Both the position numbers and the translations under genes were made by a program. A stretch of DNA of 64,000 bases from NCBI RefSeq assembly GCF_023100725.1, contig NZ_CP095501.1, forward strand, positions 186,001 through 250,000. The letters run 5' to 3'. Under the pieces are notes generated by a model. That model searched no databases and was not told where the DNA came from. It saw only the letters and a program-made list of their open reading frames with translations. Source of the stretch: Arthrobacter antioxidans (GTDB taxonomy: Bacteria; Actinomycetota; Actinomycetes; Actinomycetales; Micrococcaceae). Below, in pieces: positions 9,202 to 17,926 of the stretch. How positions within the stretch are numbered: position 1 is the first letter of the stretch; each line of letters begins with the position of its first letter.

Positions 9202-10314
9202 TTACAGGTCGAGGTTCACGGGCCCGGCGGCTGCCGAGACACAGGTCTGGATGAGCTGGCCGGGAGTGTTGTGCAGCTCGCCGGTGCGCAGGTCGCGCAC
9301 CTGGCCGGCGCGGAGCGGGATGAGGCAGCTGTGGCAGATGCCCATGCGGCAGCCGCTCGGCATGAGGACGCCGGCGTCCTCGCCGATGTCGAGCAGCGGG
9401 GTGTCGCCGTCGGCCTCCACCTCGCGGTCGGACTGCTCGAAGGTGACGAGGCCGCCGTCGTGCCCGGCGCCCGCCGTGAGGTCGGTGCTGAACCGCTCGA
9501 TCGTCAGCGTGCCGGTCCGCACGCCCTGCGTCCCGGCTCCGGTGGTGACGTCAGGGACGGTCCGTGACTGCTCGAGGGCCGCCTCCCGTTCCCAGAGCTC
9601 CTCGGCGTCGTCGAGGAACCCCTCGGGGCCGCAGGCATAGGCGGCACGTGAGCGCCAGTCCGGGCAGAGGTCCGCGATGGTCTGGGCGGTGAACTGCAGG
9701 CGGCCACGCGCGCTGGTGAACCAGTGGCGGACCGTGAGGTTGGGGAACTGGTCCGCCAGTTCGTCCAGCTCCTCGCGGAACACGCTCTTCTCGGGGGTGC
9801 TGTTGGAGTTGATGAGCACCACGTTGGCGTCCGGCCGGCGCGGGATGAGCGTGCGGATCATCGACATGACCGGCGTGATACCGCTGCCCGCCGTGAGCAT
9901 GAGCAGGGAGCGCGGGTGCTCGGGGAGCACGAAGTCGCCCTGGGGCGGCGCCAGGAACAGGACATCGCCCGGCTTGGTGTCGCGCACCAGGACGTGCGAC
10001 ACCGAACCGGCATCCTTGACGGTGATGGCGGGATCGTGTCCTGCGGCATTGCTCAGGGAGTAGGAGCGCCACTGGCGGACCCCGTTGAGCTCGACGCCGA
10101 TGCGCGCCCACTGTCCGGCCTGATGCGCGTGCCAGCCATGCCCGGGGCGGAAATAGATGGTGGCGGAGTCGTCGGTCTCGTGCACCACACGCGTCACGAC
10201 GCCACGGAGCTGGCGCGAGGAGTACACGGGGTTGAAGAGCGCCAGGAAGTCTTCCGCCGTGAGTGGGGTGGTCAGCGCAGCCGTTGCACGCGCCAACTTT
10301 CGAAACCGAATCAT
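9202..10314 (-). CDS. Ferredoxin reductase, electron donor to desaturase
   Basis: A 370-residue flavoprotein with a fused ferredoxin, expected to pass electrons from NAD(P)H to the desaturase. In order: an FAD domain (RSYSLSNA near residue 85), an NAD domain (LTAGSGITPVMS, about 145-156), and a C-terminal plant-type 2Fe-2S domain with C322, C327, C330 and C358. The ATG at 10314 is the only good fit. The frame upstream of it does not look coding. A GGGAGAGG lies rather far (about 17 bases) before it. The gene is divergent from the PucR regulator. Confidence 0.92.
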   Translation of the reverse strand: MIRFRKLARATAALTTPLTAEDFLALFNPVYSSRQLRGVVTRVVHETDDSATIYFRPGHGWHAHQAGQWARIGVELNGVRQWRSYSLSNAAGHDPAITVKDAGSVSHVLVRDTKPGDVLFLAPPQGDFVLPEHPRSLLMLTAGSGITPVMSMIRTLIPRRPDANVVLINSNSTPEKSVFREELDELADQFPNLTVRHWFTSARGRLQFTAQTIADLCPDWRSRAAYACGPEGFLDDAEELWEREAALEQSRTVPDVTTGAGTQGVRTGTLTIERFSTDLTAGAGHDGGLVTFEQSDREVEADGDTPLLDIGEDAGVLMPSGCRMGICHSCLIPLRAGQVRDLRTGELHNTPGQLIQTCVSAAAGPVNLDL

Positions 10315-10411
10315 TGAACCAACAATATAGCCTCTCCCGCTAAAGTTCTGCACCGGTGACGTAGAGTTGAAGGGAGAAAATTGTCTTGACGAAACAGATC
10401 GGAGTTGTTCC
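10315..10411. promoter_or_regulatory. Divergent promoter region, reductase/desaturase versus PucR gene
   Basis: About 97 bases separate the two divergent starts. An AT-rich stretch (TATATT on the minus strand near 10326-10331) could be the -10 of the desaturase operon. I see no clear operator palindrome. Confidence 0.35.
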
Positions 10412-11617
10412 TTGAGTTCTGGCACGCTGGAGATCGCTCCGCCGGAGCCGCCCTGGCTCAGCCTTCCTCCGGAGGTCAGCGACCGGTTGAGGCCTCTCAC
10501 GCCGGATCTCGTAGAAGCCATCATCCAGGCGGTCCCGCAGTTGGTCCCGGCCTACGCCCGGCCCATCGAGGGGAACTTCGGCCGCGGCCTGCGCCGGGGC
10601 GTGGCCGCGGCGCTCGAGCGGTTCCTCGAGCTGCCGGGCACCGGCCTGCCTGCGCTGTCCGATCAGAGCCGCCAGCTGGTGGCGGGCCTGGGCCGCGGTG
10701 AGTTCCGGCAGGGTCGCAGCATGGATGCGCTGCTCGGCGCCTACCGGATGGGCGCCCGCGTCACGTTCCGTGAGATGTCGCGCCGCTCCATGGAGGAGGG
10801 CCTCGGCCCAGCCGTGGTCGTGGATCTCGGGGAATCGATCATGGCGTACATCGACGAGCTCTCCGCCGTGAGCGCCGAGGCCTACGCCTTCGAGCAGTCG
10901 GAGCGTGCCGGGGCCGTGGACCGCCGTCGTGCCGAACTGCTGGAGCTGCTGCTGCTCGGGCAGGCGGACGAGACCGCGCTCCGGCAGGCGGCGTCCCTCG
11001 CGGACTGGGCCGTCCCCGCGCAGGTGGCCGTGGTGACGCTGCCGCTGGACCGTGCCCGGGGGATCCGGCAGCGGCTCGGGACGGGGGCGATCGTCGTCGA
11101 ACGCGAGACCGATGCCGTCGCCCTGGTGCCCGAACGGGGGCCGTGGCAGCGGGCGGAACTCGACCGCGTGCTCACCGGGCGGAGCGCGGCCATCGGGCCC
11201 GCGGGCGGCCTCGACCAGGTGGCGCAGTCGCTGCGGCTGGCCGTGCTGGCGGCCTCCATGCTGCCTCCGCGCGAGGGTGCGGAGGAGCCGCCGGTCTGGG
11301 CGGACGAGCACATGACCGAGGTGGTCCTCGCGGCCGAACCCTCGGCCATCGGGGAGCTGGCCCGACGGAGGCTCGCGCCGCTCGCCGTGCTGCCGGACAT
11401 CCAGCGCGTCAAGCTCGAGGAGACCCTGCTGGCGTGGCTGCGGCACTGGGGGCAGCGTGCGCCGATCGCCGAGGAGCTCGGCATCCACGGCCAGACGGTC
11501 GGGTACCGCGTCCAGCAGCTGCGCGAACTGTTCGGCGACGACCTGCGGGACCCGAAGATCCGCTTCGAACTGGAGATCGCGCTGCGCAGCGACTGGAGGG
11601 CGCCGGCCCGGTCCTAG
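10412..11617 (+). CDS. PucR family transcriptional regulator
   Basis: A regulator with a C-terminal PucR helix-turn-helix: LLAWLRHWGQRAPIAEELGIHGQTVGYRVQQL lies in two adjoining blocks near residues 335-370. The N-terminal half is an unassigned sensory region with helical segments. The TTG at 10412 has GGAG seven bases upstream and gives 401 residues. The frame also stays open to a TTG at 10367. It is divergent from the desaturase operon and so may control it, as an inference from position. Confidence 0.85.
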   Translation: MSSGTLEIAPPEPPWLSLPPEVSDRLRPLTPDLVEAIIQAVPQLVPAYARPIEGNFGRGLRRGVAAALERFLELPGTGLPALSDQSRQLVAGLGRGEFRQGRSMDALLGAYRMGARVTFREMSRRSMEEGLGPAVVVDLGESIMAYIDELSAVSAEAYAFEQSERAGAVDRRRAELLELLLLGQADETALRQAASLADWAVPAQVAVVTLPLDRARGIRQRLGTGAIVVERETDAVALVPERGPWQRAELDRVLTGRSAAIGPAGGLDQVAQSLRLAVLAASMLPPREGAEEPPVWADEHMTEVVLAAEPSAIGELARRRLAPLAVLPDIQRVKLEETLLAWLRHWGQRAPIAEELGIHGQTVGYRVQQLRELFGDDLRDPKIRFELEIALRSDWRAPARS

Positions 11618-12477
11618 GGTCCGTCGTAGGTGGCGGCCGTCCAGAGATGGAACAGGGCGTAGGCGCGATAGGGGCGCCAGGCCTGCGACAGCCTCTCGGC
11701 GTCCCGGATGCTCGGGTTCCCCATGGCGCGGCGTGCCACGAGATCGCCCGGCGTGAACGCATCGGGATCGCGCAGGACCCGCACCGCCAGATAGTCGGCG
11801 GACCACGGGCCGATCCCGGGGATAGCGAGCAGCTCCCTGCGCACCCGCGGGTGATCGGCCTCCGGGTCCAGCGTCAGGCCATCGACGACGGCGCGGGCCA
11901 CGTTCTGCACGGTCGCGGCCCGCGTGCGGGTCACGCCCACCGCGGCGCGCAGCTCCTCGTGCGGTGCGTCGGCGACGGATCGCGGCGTCGGGAACAGCGT
12001 CAGGCCCCACGACGACGGCTCCCCGTACGCCGCGGCGAGCCTGCCGCCGAAGGTGCCGCCCGCGGCGACGGAGACCTGCTGGCCGAGGACGGTCATGACG
12101 GCGGCCTCGAAGGCGTCGGGGTAGCCGACGGCGCGCAGCCCGGGGCGCCGCCGGACCAACGGGCCGAGCAGCGGGTCGGCGTCGAACGCGCGCTCGACGG
12201 CGGTCGTGTCCGTGTCCAGGTCCAGCCAGCGGCGCGTGGTGCGCGCGAGATGCGCGAACTCGTCGTCGTCGTCCGTGTCCGCGGTGAGTTCGACGTCGTC
12301 GGGCCGGATGGTGACCGTGATGCGGCGCGGGCCGCCCGGCGTGGGGAGGAGCCTGGTGTGCGAGCGGCCCTCGCGCTCGGCGATCTCGCACCCCGGGATG
12401 GCGTGGTTCGCGAGGATCGCCGCCATGGGACCCGCCGCGAGGGCGCCGTTCGGGGCGAGGATCGCGGTGCGGCTCAC
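11614..12477 (-). CDS. alkA: DNA-3-methyladenine glycosylase, AlkA type
   Basis: A base-excision enzyme that removes alkylated purines. An AlkA N-terminal domain comes first, then the HhH-GPD fold with the hairpin IPGIGPWSADYLAVRVL and the catalytic Asp in FTPGDLVARRAMG. The GTG at 12477 was chosen (287 residues). Upstream the frame becomes Arg/Gly-rich and non-coding in look. This GTG overlaps the TGA of a 21-residue reading frame with a strong ribosome site, suggesting translational coupling. The stop overlaps the end of the convergent PucR gene by four bases. Confidence 0.88.
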   Translation of the reverse strand: MSRTAILAPNGALAAGPMAAILANHAIPGCEIAEREGRSHTRLLPTPGGPRRITVTIRPDDVELTADTDDDDEFAHLARTTRRWLDLDTDTTAVERAFDADPLLGPLVRRRPGLRAVGYPDAFEAAVMTVLGQQVSVAAGGTFGGRLAAAYGEPSSWGLTLFPTPRSVADAPHEELRAAVGVTRTRAATVQNVARAVVDGLTLDPEADHPRVRRELLAIPGIGPWSADYLAVRVLRDPDAFTPGDLVARRAMGNPSIRDAERLSQAWRPYRAYALFHLWTAATYDGP

Positions 12478-12539
12478 GGGAGGACGGCGTCCACGGGCCC
12501 GGCGCCCACCACGCCAATCGGGTCGGGTGCCGATGCCAT
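12474..12539 (-). CDS. Possible 21-residue leader peptide before alkA
   Basis: An ATG with AGGAG five bases upstream opens a 21-codon frame starting MASAPDPIGVV. Its TGA overlaps the alkA GTG as GTGA. It could be a leader peptide that delivers ribosomes to alkA. Alternatively it is the true N-terminus separated by a frameshift. No match to a known peptide is claimed. Confidence 0.4.
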   Translation of the reverse strand: MASAPDPIGVVGAGPVDAVLP

Positions 12540-12623
12540 GGACGCTCCTGGAGGATTCGGGAAGAGGGCTGCGTCCCACCCTACGACGGCCGACGGTCAG
12601 GATCGCGGCGTACCATCCCCGGC

Positions 12624-13223
12624 ATGACGGAACAGCAGCCCTACACCCTCATCGACACCTATCCGGGGTTCGAACTGCGGGCCTACCCGGCGCATGTCGT
12701 GGCCGAGCTGGATGTCGACACGGCGTTCGACAGCGCCGGCAATGCCGCCTTCCGGACGCTCGCCTCGTACATCTTCGGTGCGAACACGTCGCGGCGGAAA
12801 CTCGCCATGACGGCACCCGTGACGCAGCAGGCGTCCACCCCGGCCGGGGAGGGGGGATCGGAGCAGCTGGCGATGACGGCCCCGGTGACCCAGCAGCGGG
12901 CACCGACCGGGCACACCGTGGCATTCGTGCTGCCCGTCGATGTGTCCTTCGCCACTGCGCCGGTCCCCGACGACCCCCGCATCCGCGTGGTACAGAAGCC
13001 CGCGGCCACCACCGCCGTCGTGTCCTTCTCCGGCCGCGGAGGCCGTGCATCCTTCGAGCGGCACCTCCAGGGACTGCTGGCGGCAGTAGGGAAGGCAGCC
13101 TTCGTGCCGCGGGGCGAACCCCGGTACGCGCGCTTCGATCCGCCTATCACGCCCGGGGTCTTCCGTCACAACGAAGTTCAGATCGACGTGGTGGGGATGC
13201 ATGGAGAAAAGTCCCATCCGTAA
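12624..13223 (+). CDS. SOUL family heme-binding protein
   Basis: A 199-residue SOUL/HEBP-like protein. It opens with PYTLIDTYPGFELRAYPAHVVAE and carries the family segment RKLAMTAPVTQQ, here present twice (around residues 58 and 82). GVFRHNEVQIDV stands at the C-terminus. SOUL proteins bind heme or porphyrin, but the physiological role in actinobacteria is not settled. It is monocistronic, with an intergenic direct repeat and the DUF4193 gene following. Confidence 0.88.
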   Translation: MTEQQPYTLIDTYPGFELRAYPAHVVAELDVDTAFDSAGNAAFRTLASYIFGANTSRRKLAMTAPVTQQASTPAGEGGSEQLAMTAPVTQQRAPTGHTVAFVLPVDVSFATAPVPDDPRIRVVQKPAATTAVVSFSGRGGRASFERHLQGLLAAVGKAAFVPRGEPRYARFDPPITPGVFRHNEVQIDVVGMHGEKSHP

Positions 13224-13246
13224 CCGGTATATTGCAGCCGGTATAT
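13224..13246 (+). promoter_or_regulatory. Direct repeat CCGGTATAT upstream of the DUF4193 gene
   Basis: CCGGTATAT occurs at 13224-13232 and again at 13238-13246. The TATATT/TATATG cores resemble -10 elements. Either two overlapping promoters or a regulator site for the DUF4193 gene 77 bases on is likely. Confidence 0.45.
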
Positions 13247-13322
13247 GGAATACTTCCGCCTCTGCCGAGGTTGAGAGTGGCATCTGGGCGTCATTCCCGC
13301 CCATAGAAGGAGATCAACCGTA

Positions 13323-13628
13323 ATGGCAACCGACTACGACGAGCCGCGCGTTCGTCCGGAAGACCAGCCGGCCAACGAGTCGTTGGAGGCAATTCAGGCT
13401 CAGCGCAGCGCAACCACGCAGACCGCGCTGATCGACGTCGAGGACGGTGAGACCGCCGAAGGCATCGACCTTCCGGGCGCCGACCTCTCGCATGAGGAAC
13501 TCCTGATCCAGGTCATCCCCCAGCAGGAGGACGAGTTCACCTGCATGTCCTGTTTCCTGGTGCACCACCGCAGCCAGCTTGCGCGCGAGAAGAACGGCGA
13601 CAAGTACTGCGCCGAGTGTGAGGGCTGA
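13323..13628 (+). CDS. DUF4193 family protein
   Basis: A 101-residue acidic actinobacterial protein with a C-terminal zinc-ribbon-like pattern: CMSC (about residues 77-80) and a second pair, CAEC, at the end. This matches DUF4193. In other actinobacteria the family is small, highly conserved and of unknown function. A near-consensus AGAAGGAGA ribosome site points to high expression. An intrinsic terminator follows directly. Confidence 0.9.
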   Translation: MATDYDEPRVRPEDQPANESLEAIQAQRSATTQTALIDVEDGETAEGIDLPGADLSHEELLIQVIPQQEDEFTCMSCFLVHHRSQLAREKNGDKYCAECEG

Positions 13629-13650
13629 CCGCTCCTTCGGGTTCGCGTCG

Positions 13651-13682
13651 AGCCCCTGGCCCCATGGCCGGGGGCTTTCTTC
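13651..13682 (+). terminator. Intrinsic terminator after the DUF4193 gene
   Basis: An 11-bp stem with one G-T pair (13651-13661 with 13666-13676) has a CCAT loop. A T-rich tail (TTTCTT) follows. Confidence 0.85.
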
Positions 13683-13738
13683 ATTAACCGGTTAGGTACC
13701 GTGCCCGCGCCACCGGCCCCGGCCAGTACGGTAAGGGC

Positions 13739-14380
13739 ATGAGGCCTTCCCACGTCATCGTGCTGCCCGGTGGCGGCTACACCATGCTGTCCGACAACGA
13801 GGGCGAGGTGGTCGCCGAGCGGCTCCGCTCCTTCGGCCTGTCCGCCGGCGTCTTCGACTATCCCGTGAGGACCCGCCACCCCGGGCCGCTCGACGCCGTC
13901 CGCGCGGAGATCCGCCGGGTCCGCGCCACCGGCGTCGACCGTGTGGCGCTGCTCGGCTTCTCGGCCGGCGGCCATCTCGCCGGACACGCGGCGCTCGCTC
14001 CGAGCGCGCGCGACGACGAACGCGTGGACGCCGTGGTGCTCGGCTACCCGGTGGTGTCCATGGAACTCGCGACGCACCGCGGATCGCAGGACGAACTGCT
14101 CGGGCCCGACGCCGGGGGGACGGTCCGTGCCGCGACCTCGCTCGACCGGCTGGTCACCCGGGACGCGCCGCCATTCTTCCTCTGGCATACAGCAGCGGAC
14201 GAGGACGTCCCCGTGGAGCACGCCTACCGGCTCGGGCTGGCGCTCGTGGCCCACGCCGTGCCGCACGCCCTGCACGTCTTCGAGGAGGGCGAGCACGGGC
14301 TGGGCCTCGCGGAGGGACAGGGCGCCGCCGAGCAGTGGGGCCCCCTGGCCGCCGCATGGCTCCAGGCGCGGGGCTGGTGA
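13739..14380 (+). CDS. Alpha/beta hydrolase (esterase-like)
   Basis: A 213-residue alpha/beta hydrolase. The oxyanion motif PGGGY (residues 10-14), the nucleophile elbow GFSAGG (about 80-85), an Asp in AADEDVP and the catalytic His in EGEHGLGLA are all in order. It resembles acetylesterase/BD-FAE-like enzymes. No signal peptide is seen, so it should act in the cytoplasm. The AEC transporter gene follows on the same strand after 67 bases. Confidence 0.85.
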   Translation: MRPSHVIVLPGGGYTMLSDNEGEVVAERLRSFGLSAGVFDYPVRTRHPGPLDAVRAEIRRVRATGVDRVALLGFSAGGHLAGHAALAPSARDDERVDAVVLGYPVVSMELATHRGSQDELLGPDAGGTVRAATSLDRLVTRDAPPFFLWHTAADEDVPVEHAYRLGLALVAHAVPHALHVFEEGEHGLGLAEGQGAAEQWGPLAAAWLQARGW

Positions 14381-14447
14381 CCACCCCGCCCCTGCCTGCC
14401 CGGCTGTCGCGCGCCCGGCGTCCTTCGGCAGCGGTCCTGCCGGCCCG

Positions 14448-15374
14448 GTGATCACCCAGACCCTCGTTGCGCTCGGCCCGGTGATCGGCCTGATCGCCCT
14501 CGGCTACGGCCTCCGGGCGCGCAGTTTCCTGGCGCCGGCCTTCTGGCCACCCGCCGAACGTCTCTGCTACTTCGTCCTGCTGCCCGCACTGTTCATCAGC
14601 GGCACCGCGACGGCCGATCTCGCCGGACTGCCGATCGCCCTCATGGCGCCGGTTCTCGCCGGGTCGGTGCTCCTCACGGTGCTCGGACTCGTCCTCGCGC
14701 AGCGCCGCCTCGACCTCGACGGCCCCGCCTTCACCTCCGTGCTCCAGGGCAGCATCCGGTTCAACAACTACCTCGGGCTCTCCATCGCCCTCGCCCTGTT
14801 CGGGTCCGACGGCGTGGCGCTCGCCGCCATCGCCAACACCATCCTCGTGCCGCTCGTGAACATCCTCTGCACGCTCGCCTTCGCGCGCTACGGCGCCGAG
14901 CGGCTGACCGTCGGCGGCGCCGTCCGCAGCATCGCCACGAACCCGTTGATCCTCGGCTGCCTGATCGGGATCCTGCTGAACGTCACCGGTGTCGGCCTGC
15001 CGCCCGGCGTCGACGGCTTCGTGCGGACCCTCGGGACGGCGTCCCTGCCGCTCGGCCTGCTTTGCGTGGGCGCGGCGCTCGAGCTCCGCAGCATGGGCAG
15101 GAACCTCGGCGCCGTGGCGCTGGCCACCTCGGTCAAGTTCGTGGTGCTGCCCGGCCTCGGCGTCGCCGGGTGCCTGCTGCTCGGGCTCACGGGGGCGCCG
15201 GCCGCCACGGTGATCCTCTTCCTGTCCCTGCCCACGGCGTCCTCGGCCTACGTGATGGCGCGGGCCCTCGGCGGGGACTCGCGCCTCATGGCCTCGACGA
15301 TCACCCTGCAGACCGTCGCCGCCGTGGCCTACCTGCCGCTCGTGTTCCTCGTCATCGGGGGCGTCACCGGCTGA
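14448..15374 (+). CDS. AEC family transporter (auxin efflux carrier-like)
   Basis: A 308-residue membrane protein with about ten hydrophobic helices in two related halves. It has IRFNNYLGLSIA near residue 100 and the C-terminal LPTASSAYVMARALGGD block typical of AEC permeases, which export or import organic anions. The GTG start was taken because the helices begin at once. No clear ribosome site is visible. The end overlaps the convergent GlxA-like gene by 11 bases. Confidence 0.88.
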   Translation: MITQTLVALGPVIGLIALGYGLRARSFLAPAFWPPAERLCYFVLLPALFISGTATADLAGLPIALMAPVLAGSVLLTVLGLVLAQRRLDLDGPAFTSVLQGSIRFNNYLGLSIALALFGSDGVALAAIANTILVPLVNILCTLAFARYGAERLTVGGAVRSIATNPLILGCLIGILLNVTGVGLPPGVDGFVRTLGTASLPLGLLCVGAALELRSMGRNLGAVALATSVKFVVLPGLGVAGCLLLGLTGAPAATVILFLSLPTASSAYVMARALGGDSRLMASTITLQTVAAVAYLPLVFLVIGGVTG

Positions 15375-16383
15375 GGGCCCGCCCGCCGAACTGTTCCTCC
15401 AGCTCGTGCAGGTCGAGGTCGCAGCCCTTGTCGGATCCCCGGAAGGTGCGGCGGTACGCGGCGGGGCTGACGCCGAGGGCTTTCTGGAAGTGGTGGCGCA
15501 GCAGCACCGCCTGCCCGAAACCTGCCGCACGGGCGACGGCGTCGATGGTCAGGCGCGTCTCCTCCAGCAGCGACTGGGCGCGCAGCAGGCGCTGCCCGGT
15601 GAGCCAGGCGGCCGGCGTCGTACCCGTCTCCGCGCGGAAGCGCCGGGCGAAGGTCCGCTCGCTCATGTGCAGGCGTCGGGCGAGGGTCGCCACGGAGATG
15701 TCCTGGTCCAGGTGGTCCTCGAGCCACACGAGCAGTTCCTCCATGGAGGCGCCGCACTCCGTGGGGATGGGCCGCTCGATGAACTGCGCCTGGCCGCCGT
15801 CGCGGTGCGGGGGCACCACCATGCCGCGGGCGATCGCCGTCGCTGCCTTCGGGCCGAACTCCTGCCGGATGAGGTGCAGGCTCGCGTCGATCCCCGACGC
15901 CGTGCCGGCGCTCGTGAGGATGCTGCCGTCCTCGACGTAGAGCACGTTCTCGTCGACGCGGGTGCCCGGGTAGGCCTCGGCCAGGCTCCGGGTGTACTTC
16001 CAGTGCGTCGTCGCCGAGCGGCCGTCCAGGAGCCCGGCCTCGGCGAGGGCGAACGCCCCCGAGCAGACCGAGAAGATGCGTGCGCCCCGGCGGTCCGCGG
16101 CCCGGAGGGCGTCCAGGACGGCGCCGGGCACCGCCGTGCCGTCCGGGAAGGGAGCCATGATCACGAGGTCGGCGTCGTCGGCGCCCGTGAGGTCGTCGTC
16201 GACCTGCAGGGACACGCCCGACGCCGTCCGGACCATCCCGGGGACGGGAGTGCAGACGCGGAGGTCGAAGGCGGGGAGCCCGACGCCGAGGGCCGAGCGG
16301 TCCACGCCGAACACCTCGCAGACCACGCCGAACTCGAAGACGGCGAGGCCTGGCAGGACGATCACGGCGACCCTGGAGAGCAT
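15364..16383 (-). CDS. GlxA-type AraC family transcriptional regulator
   Basis: A 339-residue regulator with an N-terminal DJ-1/PfpI-like domain (about 1-170, with FSVCSGAFALAEAGLLDG around the nucleophile elbow) and a C-terminal AraC helix-turn-helix (about 225-325, ISVATLARRLHMSERTFARRF). Related GlxA/GbdR proteins sense quaternary amines or other metabolites, but the ligand here is unknown. It is convergent with the AEC transporter and overlaps its end. Confidence 0.92.
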   Translation of the reverse strand: MLSRVAVIVLPGLAVFEFGVVCEVFGVDRSALGVGLPAFDLRVCTPVPGMVRTASGVSLQVDDDLTGADDADLVIMAPFPDGTAVPGAVLDALRAADRRGARIFSVCSGAFALAEAGLLDGRSATTHWKYTRSLAEAYPGTRVDENVLYVEDGSILTSAGTASGIDASLHLIRQEFGPKAATAIARGMVVPPHRDGGQAQFIERPIPTECGASMEELLVWLEDHLDQDISVATLARRLHMSERTFARRFRAETGTTPAAWLTGQRLLRAQSLLEETRLTIDAVARAAGFGQAVLLRHHFQKALGVSPAAYRRTFRGSDKGCDLDLHELEEQFGGRALSR

Positions 16384-16464
16384 GCCTCAAGTTTGGCAGC
16401 TTTTGAGCGTTAGGGGTCGATTCCGCCACTCTTTTTCTTCCGACCGGGGGATCAGTATCGATGC

Positions 16465-16632
16465 ATGAACATTTTGCTGATTCTCCTGGTCATCGTCCTC
16501 GCCGCGCTCCTGGTGCGGCATCTCCTGCGGGCCGTCGGTGCTGATGTGCCGGCGGACCATCCGGCGTCCCACGCCGACTGGAGCGTCGACTCCCTGCCGA
16601 GCTCCGCGTATGCCCTCCGGCACGACGTCTAG
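16465..16632 (+). CDS. Small single-span membrane protein
   Basis: A 55-residue frame beginning MNILLILLVIVLAALLV, one clear N-terminal membrane helix, followed by a short basic patch and a polar tail. It fills the divergent gap before the GlxA-like gene and ends just ahead of the convergent ltrA gene. A GGGGGA lies about 14 bases upstream. I do not recognise a family. Similar single-pass mini-proteins are common in Arthrobacter-like genomes. Confidence 0.55.
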   Translation: MNILLILLVIVLAALLVRHLLRAVGADVPADHPASHADWSVDSLPSSAYALRHDV

Positions 16633-16668
16633 CGGCGCAACCCCGGCGCGCTCCCGGCCGTTCGCCTG

Positions 16669-17856
16669 TTATTCCCGGATCGATACCCTCGCCTCGGCAT
16701 CCAGCATGCTCTCCGCCACCACCAGCACGGCGGTCATCACGGACGCCAGGGCGAGGGCCGCCAGTGGTGCCAGTGGTGCGGCGACGGGGATGAGCAGGAG
16801 CAGGACGGCGGCGCCGACGAGCCGCAGCTTCTTCCAGGAACCGGACATGCGGCGCCAGAAGGCCGAGCTGCCGAGGAGGAACAGGGCGGCCCCGCCGAAG
16901 AGCGCGAACGAGCCGAGCAGGCCGAAGTCCTCCGTGTCGTAGACGTGCGCCAGGACGTCCTCCACCCCGAACGCGGAGAGGATGATCCCTGCCACGAGGG
17001 GCAGGTGCAGGTAGCTGTAGGCGTCGACGGCGGCCGAGATGCGTTCGTGACCCCGCAGCGCCGCGAACCTGTGCTCGGCAGCGATCGCCGTGACGTCGAA
17101 GTGCAGCCACCACAGGCAGACGGACAGGGCTATCCCGAACACCGCGCCGAGGAGGATCGGGACGCTCACCGGTTCACGGGACGCGCCGACGCCGATGGCG
17201 ACGATCGATTCGCCGAGCGCGAGGATGACCACCAGGCCGTGGCGTTCGGTCCAGTGCGCCGCCGAGGGGAGGCGCCAGTCCCCGCCGGAGACGAGGTAGG
17301 TCAGGGCGATGTCCACGACGAGCCCCGCCAGCCAGAACCAGGTCTGCGCCGTCCCGCCGATCACGGCGCCCACGATGAGGAGGGCGCAGCCCGAGAACAT
17401 CGCCCCGGACAGCTTGAGGACCTGGCGCTGCAGCGGTTTGTCCCCCACAGCCGCGTACAGGTAGAGCGCCAGGTGCATCAGGCGGACCACGAAGTACGCC
17501 AGCGCGAGGACGAGCGGTCCGCTGAGGCCACCCTCGAGATCGTCGAAGGCTTCCGGGATGGCAAGGGCCGCGATGAACATGGCGACCATGACGACCGACA
17601 GCCCGAGACGCATGATGCCCTCGTCCACGTGCGTCTGGTTGCCTAGCCAGGAGAAGGCCACCCAGGACCACCAGAGCAGGCCCAGGATGATCATGCCCTG
17701 CAGCACTCCGGGGAACGAGTGCTCATGGGCCATGAAGCCGGTGACCTGCGTGAACGCGAACACGAACACCAGGTCGAAGAAGAGCTCGAAGGTGGTGACG
17801 CGATGCGACTCGTCGGAGACGCGCGCCGCCCGAAGGGTTCTCCGTCGGAGCTGCAT
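16669..17856 (-). CDS. Low temperature requirement protein A (LtrA) family
   Basis: A 395-residue membrane protein with about ten to twelve helices. It carries the family-defining N-terminal FELFFDLVFVFAFTQV (about 23-38) and HWTERHGLVVILALGES near the middle. LtrA was named for cold growth in Listeria, but the molecular function is unknown. It is divergent from the first DUF2382 gene. Confidence 0.9.
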   Translation of the reverse strand: MQLRRRTLRAARVSDESHRVTTFELFFDLVFVFAFTQVTGFMAHEHSFPGVLQGMIILGLLWWSWVAFSWLGNQTHVDEGIMRLGLSVVMVAMFIAALAIPEAFDDLEGGLSGPLVLALAYFVVRLMHLALYLYAAVGDKPLQRQVLKLSGAMFSGCALLIVGAVIGGTAQTWFWLAGLVVDIALTYLVSGGDWRLPSAAHWTERHGLVVILALGESIVAIGVGASREPVSVPILLGAVFGIALSVCLWWLHFDVTAIAAEHRFAALRGHERISAAVDAYSYLHLPLVAGIILSAFGVEDVLAHVYDTEDFGLLGSFALFGGAALFLLGSSAFWRRMSGSWKKLRLVGAAVLLLLIPVAAPLAPLAALALASVMTAVLVVAESMLDAEARVSIRE

Positions 17857-17926
17857 GCGGCACAGTCTAGGACCGCCTGGGCCGGTGGCCGAGGGGTCGG
17901 CGAATTATGAAGTGCACCCGGAGTGA

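Noticed and set aside
10340..12517. Minus-strand frame of over 700 codons across the PucR and alkA region
   Set aside because: It crosses two genes with clear motifs in other frames and has the repeat-like Arg/Pro composition of antisense frames.
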